DNA from: Mycetocola_B reblochoni
GTDB lineage: Bacteria; Actinomycetota; Actinomycetes; Actinomycetales; Microbacteriaceae
Assembly (NCBI RefSeq): GCF_003667525.1
Contig: NZ_RCUW01000020.1
Location: 1-23,738 of the forward strand
Length of the DNA stretch: 23,738 bases
Direction of reading: 5' to 3'
Positions 7,508 to 14,679 of the stretch are shown here, piece by piece (position 1 is the first letter of the stretch; the number at the start of each line of letters is the position of its first letter). The position numbers and the translations under genes were made by a program. A model generated the notes under the pieces. It did no database searches. It had not been told where the DNA came from and saw nothing but the letters and a program-made list of their open reading frames with translations.

Positions 7508-7972
7508 TCAGCGCGAGAGGCCCCTGCTCTGGTTGGTGTGTCCGCTTGCTGGGGGGTCGGGGTCGAGGGCAGCTTCCCGTTCCACGAGTGCTTCAGCGAG
7601 CCCCACAGATCGTGTCGGTGCGGCCTCGGGCTGCCAGGCGATCCGCCCGTTCTCACTGTGAGCTTTCATCACGAGCTGGACCACCTGCTCCGTGGAGGCA
7701 GCGGCGATCGACAACCACCCCGATGCTTTGACCGCGTGATCGTGCCCCGCAGCCCAGTCACCGTCGTCGGTAGCAGCGAACGAGGAATGCCGGTCGTGCC
7801 AGGCCGCGAGCTGCTGAAGCCCCTGCTGGATCCGCGACAACGTCAGATGCAATGACCCGAGCACCTCATAAGTGTCCTCCGGGGTCTCGACCTGCCGGGT
7901 CGCATACGCCAGCCCGCGCGCGGCTTCCGCCAGCTCGTCCGCGTCCCGGGACGAGTCCTCAAACGTCGGCAT
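7508..7972 (-). CDS. Hypothetical protein with shared C-terminal tail (154 aa)
   Basis: I do not recognise this family. The 154-aa protein is soluble and mostly helical, with no signal peptide; a central stretch (SIAAASTEQVVQLVMKAHS) looks amphipathic. Its last 30 residues (L125 to R154) contain LVEREAALDPD followed by a Ser/Gly/Asn stretch ending in SR, a tail also seen in the proteins at 10188-10634, 12572-13930 and 14111-14662. The start at 7972 overlaps the end of the ParB-domain gene by 14 nt, so the two are translationally coupled. No intergenic motif precedes it. Confidence 0.75.
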   Translation of the reverse strand: MPTFEDSSRDADELAEAARGLAYATRQVETPEDTYEVLGSLHLTLSRIQQGLQQLAAWHDRHSSFAATDDGDWAAGHDHAVKASGWLSIAAASTEQVVQLVMKAHSENGRIAWQPEAAPTRSVGLAEALVEREAALDPDPPASGHTNQSRGLSR

Positions 7973-9080
7973 CAGCGCCGTCCTCGCTCGTCATACGTGC
8001 GGTGCTGGCCTGGTCGAGGAACCGGCCTGCTTCGGTGATGTAGGTCTCGACGAGTTCCCACTGCTCTTCGTCGGCATATCTTCCGAAGTCGGCCGGTTCG
8101 TAGCGGTCCCACCAGCCGTACTCCCGGCGCAGCAGATCAACGAGCTTGCGGATGGCGTGTTTCTGCCGCAGCAACGGGTCCGCGTCCTTCCACCCCTCCC
8201 GCGGCGCGAGAGCTGCGGCATCCGTCCGCAACTGACCCACCCTCCCCAACGCCCGCGTTGCTTCCTTCATCGCATCCTTGGGATGCTCCTGCGCCTTCAC
8301 CAACTCGAGCTCCGCTGCGGCCGCCTCTCGGACCGCGTCGGGCTCGTCGGGGTCGAGCGCCCATCGCTGCAGGGTGTTCAGGGCTTGGAGGAGCTTCACT
8401 CGCAGATAGCGGCCGTTGACCTTCCCATCCGTGTTCAACTCGAGCAGCGCTTCGGCAGCGGCCTGCCGCACCTCGGGATGCTCGTTGTCGGACGCGGCGA
8501 TCTGCTTGAGCTCCACGACCTGATCGAGCATCGAGTGAGAGTCCCGCCCGGTCACGGCTTTCGCGGCTTGCACTCTCGTCTTCCCACCGCCCGTGGTGCT
8601 CGTCTGCTGCGGGGGTGTTGAATCAACACCCCCGTGCATTCCACCCTGTGGTGCGGCATCGTGGGCCTGCGCGATCCGTTCATCCCGGGTCTCGGAACCG
8701 AACCGGGTCGCAGTCTCCCGCCGTTCAGCTTCTTCGGCGTAGAGCTGCTTGAGTTCCTCGTAGAGTTCTGCTTGTTCGATGGGGGTGAGCATCTTGTGGA
8801 GGGTGTTCTCGTCCTGGATCGCGAGGACGGTGGAGAGCTTGTCGGAGACTCCCTGCACAACCCATACGGGCACGGTGCGGTGTCCGAGGGTGCGCATGAC
8901 GGCGAGGCGGCGGTTGCCGGAGATGAGGACGTTGCCGGTGGTGATCACGATCGGTGACAGCAACCCGAACCGGCGGATCGACTCCGTCAACTCCCCCAAG
9001 TCGCCGAGGTCACGCCGGTAGGAGTGACCATCGATGATCTGATCCGTCGCATGCTCCAACACCAAATGACCCCGACTCAT
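7959..9080 (-). CDS. ParB N-terminal domain protein
   Basis: This 373-aa protein has a ParB/sulfiredoxin-like fold at about residues 8-80, with the signature SGNRRLAVMRTLG at 54-66 (variant of the GERR box) and VPVWVV after it. Such domains bind or hydrolyse CTP in ParB and act in partition or regulation. Residues 100-125 and 180-260 look coiled-coil and Ala/Glu-rich. I see no clear ParB central HTH and no ParA partner in the window, so a role in plasmid partition is not established; a DNA-binding regulator is equally possible. Start ATG 9080 overlaps the stop of the preceding gene (ATGA). Confidence 0.85.
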   Translation of the reverse strand: MSRGHLVLEHATDQIIDGHSYRRDLGDLGELTESIRRFGLLSPIVITTGNVLISGNRRLAVMRTLGHRTVPVWVVQGVSDKLSTVLAIQDENTLHKMLTPIEQAELYEELKQLYAEEAERRETATRFGSETRDERIAQAHDAAPQGGMHGGVDSTPPQQTSTTGGGKTRVQAAKAVTGRDSHSMLDQVVELKQIAASDNEHPEVRQAAAEALLELNTDGKVNGRYLRVKLLQALNTLQRWALDPDEPDAVREAAAAELELVKAQEHPKDAMKEATRALGRVGQLRTDAAALAPREGWKDADPLLRQKHAIRKLVDLLRREYGWWDRYEPADFGRYADEEQWELVETYITEAGRFLDQASTARMTSEDGADADV

Positions 9081-9925
9081 GACGCACCTCCCTTGCCTTC
9101 CTGCCCGTCAGGTATGGACGCCATCCGGCGGGAGGTTGTCACGAGGGTCTCGTCGCGGAGGAGGTCGGCGACGTCGTCACCGAGGAGCACCCGGGCGAAC
9201 AGCCCGTAGTCCCCGGCCTTCCGTTTCCCTGTCTTGGTGCCGACGACCAGGCGGACGAGGCTGGCCCATTCGTCGGGGGTGTATCCGAGGCGGATCGCGA
9301 TATGCAGCTCCTTGGCGACGATCTCGAGCGCGGAAGTCCCGGAGGACAGGCCGGTGATGCGGTGGGCGATGTAGTCCACGGCCTGCTCAACGGGACGGGC
9401 GGGCCAGTCGGTGAGGACGAGGAACACGCAGGTCGCGCGGATCACCCGATCCACCGACCGATCCTCCCCGCCGTCGTCCCTCGCGTACAGGGTGTGGGCG
9501 TGGGGGTGGACGTCGTAGAAGAACTCCTCGTAATGCCCGGCCCGCATCGGCTCCTCCGCCGGTCTCTTCGACGGACGCCGCGCCTTGTCCTGGCTGGTCA
9601 TGTTACGGTCGGCGTGCACCTCGGCGGCGATGCCGAGCGCGACCGCACGCGTGACTACCGCCCACGGATCATCCGCGCGCAGCGTGGTCGGTTGCCGCAT
9701 CGCGAGGAATGCCTCGTAGGCGGCGTCGGCGGGATCGCGCCGCCAGGCTTTCGCGATCGGCGCATACTTCCGTGTCGCGTAGACCATGAGCTCGGCAGCG
9801 ACCGGGCTGTTCGCCCAGGCGTTGTGCTCGTTTAATTCCGTGAGCAGCTCGCGCAGCCCCTCGCTCGTGGTGAAGTCCGGCAGCGGTGACGCGACTGCCG
9901 GACGGGTGGATGGGTGATGGTTCAT
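9077..9925 (-). CDS. Hypothetical protein of the conjugative element (282 aa)
   Basis: I do not recognise the family. The protein is soluble, with a helical N-terminal half containing YEAFLAMRQPTTLRADDPWAV (about 69-89) and SQDKARRPSKRP (basic), and a C-terminal helical half with GYTPDEWASLVRLVVGTKTGKRK. The basic patches suggest nucleic-acid binding. I chose ATG 9925 because CAGGAG lies 8 nt upstream; the reading frame is open to 10045 but that start has no ribosome site. The stop overlaps the ParB-domain start by 4 nt. Confidence 0.75.
   Translation of the reverse strand: MNHHPSTRPAVASPLPDFTTSEGLRELLTELNEHNAWANSPVAAELMVYATRKYAPIAKAWRRDPADAAYEAFLAMRQPTTLRADDPWAVVTRAVALGIAAEVHADRNMTSQDKARRPSKRPAEEPMRAGHYEEFFYDVHPHAHTLYARDDGGEDRSVDRVIRATCVFLVLTDWPARPVEQAVDYIAHRITGLSSGTSALEIVAKELHIAIRLGYTPDEWASLVRLVVGTKTGKRKAGDYGLFARVLLGDDVADLLRDETLVTTSRRMASIPDGQEGKGGAS
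9102..9115 (-). repeat. Motif copy K, inside the end of the 282-aa gene
   Basis: Sense sequence ATACCTGACGGGCA lies in coding sequence (Ile-Pro-Asp-Gly) with its core 29 nt before the ParB-domain start. It keeps the position rule although there is no intergenic gap here. Confidence 0.45.
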
Positions 9926-9979
9926 AGCGACTCCTGAAACGTGATGAGATCCGTCAACAGATAGGTGCGACACCCATCC
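9908..9979 (-). promoter_or_regulatory. Long-range inverted repeat around a start codon
   Basis: GGATGGGTG and its complement (9908-9916 and 9971-9979) are perfect 9-bp arms. They enclose motif copy G, the CAGGAG ribosome site and the ATG at 9925, the 3' arm lying in codons 4-7. Folding could reduce translation of the 282-aa protein. A 9-bp match at this distance could also be chance. Confidence 0.3.
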
Positions 9980-10187
9980 CGACGAACCCCGCCTTGGAGT
10001 CACCGAGCACCGCCCACCGCAGGCATCACGGCCGTGCGGAGGCATGAGGAGACCAGCAGACCCGCCCAGCGTGCGCGGGTCTGTGCGGTGCCGTCCGGTG
10101 CGACCGTGAGCAACCGGAACGGCGCGATACGTGGTCAGGGGGTGTGGGTGTCGTGCGGCACTCGGGTGGTGCCGGGACAGGCAGCGA
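9926..10187 (-). other. 262-nt intergenic region with hairpins
   Basis: Besides motif copy G it holds a perfect 9-bp stem (10057-10065 with 10075-10083) and a 6-bp stem (10156-10161 with 10169-10174). Neither has a U-tract. I see no convincing gene or promoter; the upstream frame extending to 10045 lacks a ribosome site. Confidence 0.5.
9955..9968 (-). repeat. Intergenic motif copy G
   Basis: Sense sequence GCACCTATCTGTTG shares the CACCTATC form with copy F. Its core is 37 nt upstream of the start at 9925. Confidence 0.6.
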
Positions 10188-10634
10188 TCACCGGCTCACC
10201 CCCGTTCTCCCGACCACACGCTCCCGCGCATTTGTCGGACTGCTCGAATCTGGGTCCAGGGCCTCCTCGCGGCGGGCCAGACGCTCCTGCAACTGCGCAC
10301 GCCCCTCACGAACCCCGTCAAGCACCGCATCACGCAGGCGCATGTTCAGCTCCGCACCACGGTCCAAAACGACGGCCCCGGCGCGGGCGGCGACATCCGT
10401 GGGACGCACCCACTGCACGCCCGGACGAGGCGAGACCGGACTGGCGCCTCCTCCTCGGACGAGCGTGGGATCGCCGTGGGTAGCGAACTCCGATGCCCGC
10501 GCATCCTCAGCCGCCCCTGTTGGCGTCGATGTCGGTGGCGCATCGGTGTGCTTGCTCGCACCCGTCCGCTGGTCGTGATCCGCGAGGCGCTGGTGGTCGA
10601 CGTGCTGGTGGTCGGGGGTGGTGGGGTCAGTCAT
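10188..10634 (-). CDS. Hypothetical protein with shared C-terminal tail (148 aa)
   Basis: I do not recognise the family. The first 65 residues are His/Asp/Pro/Thr-rich and probably disordered. A compact segment follows with VQWVRPTDVAARAGAVVLDRG (about 73-93) and then a helix leading into the shared tail L115 to R148, with LARREEALDPDSSS and a basic end (ERVVGRTGVSR). The ATG at 10634 overlaps the end of the DUF2637 gene by 8 nt, so translation is coupled. The tail links this protein to those at 7508-7972, 12572-13930 and 14111-14662. Confidence 0.75.
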   Translation of the reverse strand: MTDPTTPDHQHVDHQRLADHDQRTGASKHTDAPPTSTPTGAAEDARASEFATHGDPTLVRGGGASPVSPRPGVQWVRPTDVAARAGAVVLDRGAELNMRLRDAVLDGVREGRAQLQERLARREEALDPDSSSPTNARERVVGRTGVSR

Positions 10635-11436
10635 GGGAGTCTCCGTCCTGTTGCCGGTCAGGTGCGTTTACCCATCGGCCGACCGTGGTCGGGTGCACGC
10701 CCAGCTGCGCGGCGATCTGCCGCTTCGACACACCCTCCGCACTCAGCGCGAGCGCCCGAGCACGCGCGTCTCCCTGCTGCCCACTTCCTCCACGGGATCT
10801 CGACGGCTGTTCGGTGACGCTCAGTTCCGGCGGCGCCGCCACCGTTATCTCCTGCGGCTTGGGTATCGCGTCCTGCTCGGAGCGATCCAGGGTGTCGGTC
10901 ATTGCGACCGTGCTCTCGGTAGGGACCAGTGGTCGAATGCTCGGCTCCTGAATGGTCGGAGACGATGCGGTGTTGCGAGTGAGTTCGACGGTGAGATGCG
11001 TCATCGCGAGCAGCACCAGCGGTGGTACCGACGCGACCAGCGCGGCGATCAGGGCGGGGACGCGGGTATCGGCGGCGACGACCGCGTGGGTGATGTTCGC
11101 CGCCACGCTCACTCCGGCACCTGCGCCCAGCAGGAGCCACGCGAACCGCCTCGCGGTGCGGGCGGAATCCCGCAGCGCGACGACACTGATCGTGGCCTCC
11201 AGGATCACACCGTCCACGATCAGCGGCCACATCCACGCCTGCCCCTCGGGGATCCCGGAGAGGACGGCGAGGTCACGAAGGGTGGTGAACGATAGCCAGA
11301 ACGCTCCCAGGGCGAGCAGGATCGTCCCGGTGACTGCGAGCAGGACCACGAACCGCGACACACCAGCAATGGGAACTCCGTCCGGGCGCAGGTCAAGACC
11401 GCGCGGGACGCGAGCTGTCACTGCCGGGCCGGTCAC
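10627..11436 (-). CDS. DUF2637-type membrane protein with C-terminal helix-turn-helix
   Basis: This 269-aa protein has four membrane helices (about 28-50, 68-88, 97-120 and 127-150) in the DUF2637/Spd-like arrangement of actinobacterial plasmids and elements, with PLIVDGVILEATI as the characteristic second helix. A Pro/Ser/Thr-rich linker leads to a resolvase-style HTH at about 225-256 (ARALALSAEGVSKRQIAAQL then GVHPTTVGRWV). Membrane anchoring plus DNA binding suggests a protein that ties element DNA to the membrane or senses its spread. The start is GTG at 11436, 2 nt after the primase stop, with GGGAGG overlapping that stop. The 3' end of the gene also carries motif copy H. Confidence 0.85.
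   Translation of the reverse strand: MTGPAVTARVPRGLDLRPDGVPIAGVSRFVVLLAVTGTILLALGAFWLSFTTLRDLAVLSGIPEGQAWMWPLIVDGVILEATISVVALRDSARTARRFAWLLLGAGAGVSVAANITHAVVAADTRVPALIAALVASVPPLVLLAMTHLTVELTRNTASSPTIQEPSIRPLVPTESTVAMTDTLDRSEQDAIPKPQEITVAAPPELSVTEQPSRSRGGSGQQGDARARALALSAEGVSKRQIAAQLGVHPTTVGRWVNAPDRQQDGDSHD
10652..10665 (-). repeat. Motif copy H, inside the end of the DUF2637 gene
   Basis: Sense sequence GCACCTGACCGGCA encodes Ala-Pro-Asp-Arg in the DUF2637 protein, with its core 25 nt before the start at 10634. Confidence 0.55.
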
Positions 11437-11438
11437 CG

Positions 11439-12326
11439 CTACCTCCCGATCCCCGACAAGGATCGGACGGTCTGCGCGACAGGATCGTCCGGCGCCTCAG
11501 CGATCGTCGTGGCACGGTGGGCGGAGCGGATCGTTGCCGCGATTTCCCGCGCCTCGAGGCCGGCGGCGGACGCGGCAGGCTCGAGCGCACCGAGAGTGTC
11601 GAGCTCGGGCAGGCCGGCCTCAGCAAGTCGGCATGCCGCCCAGAACAGTCCCGCGTTCCGGTTCCCCTCCGGTAGCGCGGCGACCCAGGCCGCGAGATGC
11701 TCCACCGGCCGCTCCCGCAGCATCGCCGGATCGACCGGGCGGAGTGTTCGCCCTGGCTGAGGCGTCAGCAGCTCGCGGATCGCATCCGCGTCAACGGGGC
11801 GCGGGCGACGACCCCGGGCGATCACCTCGTAGCGGCGGTCCCCGTGGCCGGAGGTGATGGTGGAGGGTGGGGCGACGATGTAGCCGCCGGTGCCGCGGAA
11901 GTCCACATGCGCCCGCCCCCGCGACCACGATCGTTGAGCAGCGTCTGGGGCTGTCGGGTAGTACAAGTGCAATCCACCCGATGGGGAGCGCACGGCCTGC
12001 CCCCACCCGCCGATCAGCCCCTCTCGTTGCAGGGTGCGGAGGATCGGGTATCCGCTGCCGGTGGCGTGTACATCCACGTCCAGCACGCCGATCACGGTCC
12101 CGGTGGGGATGCCGATATTCGCTTCCGGATGCCGTCCCCACCAGGCGGCGATTTGCGCGGGGTCGGTGGTGGCGTCACGGAACCCATGCACGGTGAGCGG
12201 GCGCTTCTGACCGGGCGCGCACGGGAACACCGGGATGCCCGCCGCAGCGTAGACGGAGGCAGCGTGCGCGAGCACTCCAGGAAGCTCCGCGGGCATCGGC
12301 CAAACTTCGGGGTCGGTGATGACCAT
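11439..12326 (-). CDS. Prim-pol (bifunctional DNA primase/polymerase) domain protein
   Basis: This 295-aa protein matches the prim-pol family (archaeo-eukaryotic primase superfamily) that initiates replication or synthesises DNA on plasmids and integrative elements. Visible motifs are GQKRPL (39-44) with a lysine of the template/nucleotide site, catalytic LDVDVH with D83 and D85, SGGLHLYY with H120, and VDFRGTGGYIVAPPS with D142. A helical C-terminal domain follows (about 190-295, GNRNAGLFWAACRLAEAGL), possibly PriCT-like. No helicase domain is present. The ATG at 12326 has an ideal GAAGGAGGT 6-14 nt upstream, so the longer frame to 12446 was rejected. Confidence 0.9.
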   Translation of the reverse strand: MVITDPEVWPMPAELPGVLAHAASVYAAAGIPVFPCAPGQKRPLTVHGFRDATTDPAQIAAWWGRHPEANIGIPTGTVIGVLDVDVHATGSGYPILRTLQREGLIGGWGQAVRSPSGGLHLYYPTAPDAAQRSWSRGRAHVDFRGTGGYIVAPPSTITSGHGDRRYEVIARGRRPRPVDADAIRELLTPQPGRTLRPVDPAMLRERPVEHLAAWVAALPEGNRNAGLFWAACRLAEAGLPELDTLGALEPAASAAGLEAREIAATIRSAHRATTIAEAPDDPVAQTVRSLSGIGR

Positions 12327-12374
12327 GCGCACCTCCTTCAGTACACGGCACGGGCCGGGGCTCGTGCGCGGTGT

Positions 12375-12388
12375 CACTGGGAAGGTGC
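12375..12388 (-). repeat. Intergenic motif copy I
   Basis: Sense sequence GCACCTTCCCAGTG has its core 56 nt upstream of the primase start, with a 7-bp hairpin abutting its 5' side. It shares an extended downstream match with copy D. Confidence 0.65.
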
Positions 12389-12491
12389 GGGCAGCAGCCG
12401 TGCTGCCAGCAGAATCTCCGCTCTGAGCATCCCTTCTGAACCTCAACCCCTACCCGAACTCGCATGGTCGCCACGAGCGTTCCGGGGCAGG

Positions 12492-12529
12492 ATGCGCCGT
12501 TTCGTCAAGAACATGCGCCAAATCGTCAA
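12492..12529 (-). repeat. Paired 17-bp direct repeat, set 1
   Basis: Two copies of ATGCGCCNNNTCGTCAA (plus-strand reading; 12492-12508 and 12513-12529) lie 21 bp apart, about two helical turns, with spacer GAAC. A second set with spacer AAAC lies at 14059-14096. The period suits iterons or tandem operators. Confidence 0.65.
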
Positions 12530-12571
12530 ACACACCGGCACCCGCCTCCACCGGCCAACGGCGGCCCTCTG

Positions 12572-13930
12572 CTACAGGCTTCGGCCAGAATCACGACCCG
12601 GGGAGGGCGGCTCGGGGCCGTCAGGATCGGTGCTCAGGTGCTGCTCTCGTTCCGCGAGTAACTCGCTCAGCAGTGCCCCGCGTTCCAGCCTGGTCAGCGC
12701 CTGCTCGAGAGGGCGAATGTCCCCGGGAGCGGCGCCAGTGCGACCGGTAGCGAGGACTGCGGCGTTGATCCGATCAAGGACCACGGCCGGGTTGAGCTGT
12801 TCGGTGTCCTGCTCGAGGATGCGGGCGATCTCGTTCACCACGGCACCGTCATGCTCAACGGGTGGAAACGCCGCCGATGCCGTCGCCCCATCGCCGACGG
12901 GGATGCGGCCCACGACGAGTCGGAACTGGCCTTCTCCGGCGATCCCGGTCGCGTCGTAGACGCCGGGGACGATCCACGCATGCGCCTCCGACGCCGGCCC
13001 CTCGTAGATCGGCACACCGACCGGATCATCCGGATCAGGAACGCTGACGTCGGGGTCGGCGGCGAATAACATCGCCTCCAGTTCTTCCCGCTCCCGCCGG
13101 TCCAACAACGGCCTGCCTTCCCCGGCCTTCTCCCGTTCCACGAGGACGCGGAGGGTCTGCAGGGCGATCAGATCCGACGGCACCCACTCGCGGTGAAACC
13201 GCTCCGGAAGGAACGACGTCCGCGGACCGCCCTCGGCGACGAGTCCCTGCAGGGCGTGTTCGCGGCGTTGTGCGGTCGCGGTGAACTCGGACCGCCACTG
13301 GGCGTGGTCGGATCTAAATCGCATGTCGTCGTACTCGCCCTCGAACGACGGGGCGACCGTGACGAGATAGTCCTCCTTCACCGGCTCCACCGGCAACCGC
13401 TCCCGCTCCAGGAGGTCGATGAGGCCGTCCCGGACCCGCTCGGCCTGCTCCAACCGATCCAAAGTCTCCGGGAGACGTGATGCTTGCACGGCAAGCGAGA
13501 GACACTCGTCCCGCCACTGCTCGTGTGCGTCCTCGAAACCCTCCTGGTCGGGCCTGCCGTCTGGGAGGCGGAAGTCACCGACGCGCGGTTCGGGTGGGAA
13601 CATCTCCGCCACGATCTCCGGGATCCCCGACCCCTCGAACGCCTCCCACCCCGGCGACTGCACCACGACCGGCGGGGTAGACGAGGCCTCGGCTGCGGGT
13701 ATCCAGGAGCGGATGTGCGGGACGTCGTCGCCGAACTCTTCGCCGAACACCCGGTCACCGCCTGTGCGGAGCTGTTCGGGAGGACCAGCGAGTTCTTCGA
13801 CCAGCACTTCGTCGACCATGTGCTGCGCCTCAGCCTGAGTGCGGGCGAGGACATCGAAAGCGATCACCACCCGATGCGGGCGCGGCGGCTCAGGCGAATA
13901 CCCCAAAGGCGGGAGCGTGATATCGGACAT
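12572..13930 (-). CDS. Hypothetical protein with shared C-terminal tail (452 aa)
   Basis: I do not recognise the family. The protein is acidic and soluble, with no signal or membrane segment. A beta-rich start (PHRVVIAFDVLARTQAEAQH, about 18-37) resembles a small ferredoxin-like fold, then long Glu/Arg-rich helices occupy about 130-270. The last 33 residues (L420 to L452) carry LLAEREQHLSTD and a Pro/Gly/Ser stretch ending in GRSL, the shared tail. I chose ATG 13930; the TTG at 13945 is less likely because TTGGAG there serves as the ribosome site. The gene is flanked on both sides by the 38-bp paired repeat. Confidence 0.75.
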   Translation of the reverse strand: MSDITLPPLGYSPEPPRPHRVVIAFDVLARTQAEAQHMVDEVLVEELAGPPEQLRTGGDRVFGEEFGDDVPHIRSWIPAAEASSTPPVVVQSPGWEAFEGSGIPEIVAEMFPPEPRVGDFRLPDGRPDQEGFEDAHEQWRDECLSLAVQASRLPETLDRLEQAERVRDGLIDLLERERLPVEPVKEDYLVTVAPSFEGEYDDMRFRSDHAQWRSEFTATAQRREHALQGLVAEGGPRTSFLPERFHREWVPSDLIALQTLRVLVEREKAGEGRPLLDRREREELEAMLFAADPDVSVPDPDDPVGVPIYEGPASEAHAWIVPGVYDATGIAGEGQFRLVVGRIPVGDGATASAAFPPVEHDGAVVNEIARILEQDTEQLNPAVVLDRINAAVLATGRTGAAPGDIRPLEQALTRLERGALLSELLAEREQHLSTDPDGPEPPSPGRDSGRSL

Positions 13931-13980
13931 GACGAAAAACTCCAATCACACTCGGATACACAGAACACGCACCCGCACCT

Positions 13981-13994
13981 GAACGCTCAGGTGC
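13981..13994 (-). repeat. Intergenic motif copy J within an 8-bp palindrome
   Basis: The first half of the motif, GCACCTGA, is mirrored perfectly: arms 13975-13982 and 13987-13994 around a 4-nt loop. Its core is 58 nt upstream of the start at 13930, close to the 56 nt of copy I. Confidence 0.6.
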
Positions 13995-14058
13995 CACAGG
14001 TGGTGCTGTTCCAGAGGTACGCACAAGACCGTGTCAAGGTCGAGGCATCCCGGCAAAG

Positions 14059-14096
14059 ACGCGTCGAACCATCAAAAACATGCGCCGAAACGTCAA
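14059..14096 (-). repeat. Paired 17-bp direct repeat, set 2
   Basis: ATGCGCCGAAACGTCAA (14080-14096) and a 13/17 match at 14059-14075 lie 21 bp apart with spacer AAAC. It starts 15 nt past the end of the preceding gene and matches set 1 at 12492-12529 in order, period and spacer. Confidence 0.6.
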
Positions 14097-14110
14097 ACCC
14101 CGCAACCGGG

Positions 14111-14662
14111 TCAGCGTGCGAGGTGACGCCCTGACGAGTGGCCAGCGACGGCGCTCGGCGACGAGTCAGGGGTGAGAGCATCCTCACGTTCCTGCAACGT
14201 GTGCTGCAGATAGCGGTTGATGACGGTGTGGTTCGTTCCGTCCGCGCCGCCCGTCAGGGGCACGTGGTGGAACGAGTACGCCGGGTACGGCGTCGCCTCC
14301 CGCAGCGCTTCCAACCACGCATCCACGTCCTCGGGCAGTACCCAATCCGGCGGCGGCGGATTCGACTGTAGGAACTCCGTCGCCCCGGCATATGCCTCAG
14401 AGTCTTCGAGCATCTCGTGGATCGTGACCGCCACCGCCCGCGCCAACGCGACCGGGTTCCGGTCGGCGATCACGGTCGGCTCGACCTCCGGGTCATCGGT
14501 CCAGACGATGATGCCGAGAGACAGGGCGCTCGGCGGGCTTATCTTGCGCCGAGGATCCGCAGCGTTCGTGGACGTCGATGCTGGTGGTTCCTTCCCTCGC
14601 AGGTTCGCGCGCACGATGGCGTGGTCGGCGTACCTGTGAGGTAGGACCCAGTTGGCGGTCAC
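14111..14662 (-). CDS. Hypothetical protein with shared C-terminal tail (183 aa)
   Basis: I do not recognise the family. The protein is soluble; it contains WVLPHRYADHAIVRANLRG near the start, a central segment ADRNPVALARAVAVTIHEML (about 80-99), and a C-terminal part with FHHVPLTGGADGTNHTVINRYLQ leading into the shared tail (L152 to R183, TLQEREDALTPDSSPS, ending GRHLAR). The only start after the AraC stop is GTG at 14662, which has no good ribosome site and lies 17 nt from that stop. The true N-terminus may therefore have been lost at a junction between the conjugative element and the nrd genes. Confidence 0.65.
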   Translation of the reverse strand: MTANWVLPHRYADHAIVRANLRGKEPPASTSTNAADPRRKISPPSALSLGIIVWTDDPEVEPTVIADRNPVALARAVAVTIHEMLEDSEAYAGATEFLQSNPPPPDWVLPEDVDAWLEALREATPYPAYSFHHVPLTGGADGTNHTVINRYLQHTLQEREDALTPDSSPSAVAGHSSGRHLAR

Positions 14663-14679
14663 TGGTATCGGGCAGTCGT

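Larger units (their letters stand above)
12327..12571 (-). other. 245-nt intergenic region upstream of the primase gene
   Basis: It contains, in sense order, the paired direct repeat (12529-12492), a 7-bp hairpin (12390-12396 with 12401-12407), motif copy I, and a 5-bp hairpin (12348-12352 with 12363-12367). I see no convincing promoter hexamers and no gene. Confidence 0.6.

Noticed and set aside
14032..14037. TTGACA (minus strand) as a -35 promoter box
   Set aside because: No acceptable -10 hexamer lies 16-18 nt downstream. The TTGACG parts of the paired repeats fail the same test.
12492..14096. CRISPR array
   Set aside because: The repeats are two pairs with 4-nt spacers and lie 1.5 kb apart; there are no regular spacers or cas genes.
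14631..14646. TACCTGTGAGGTA as another copy of the intergenic motif
   Set aside because: It is a short palindrome inside the 183-aa coding sequence, downstream of its start and lacking the GGTG half, so it breaks the position rule.
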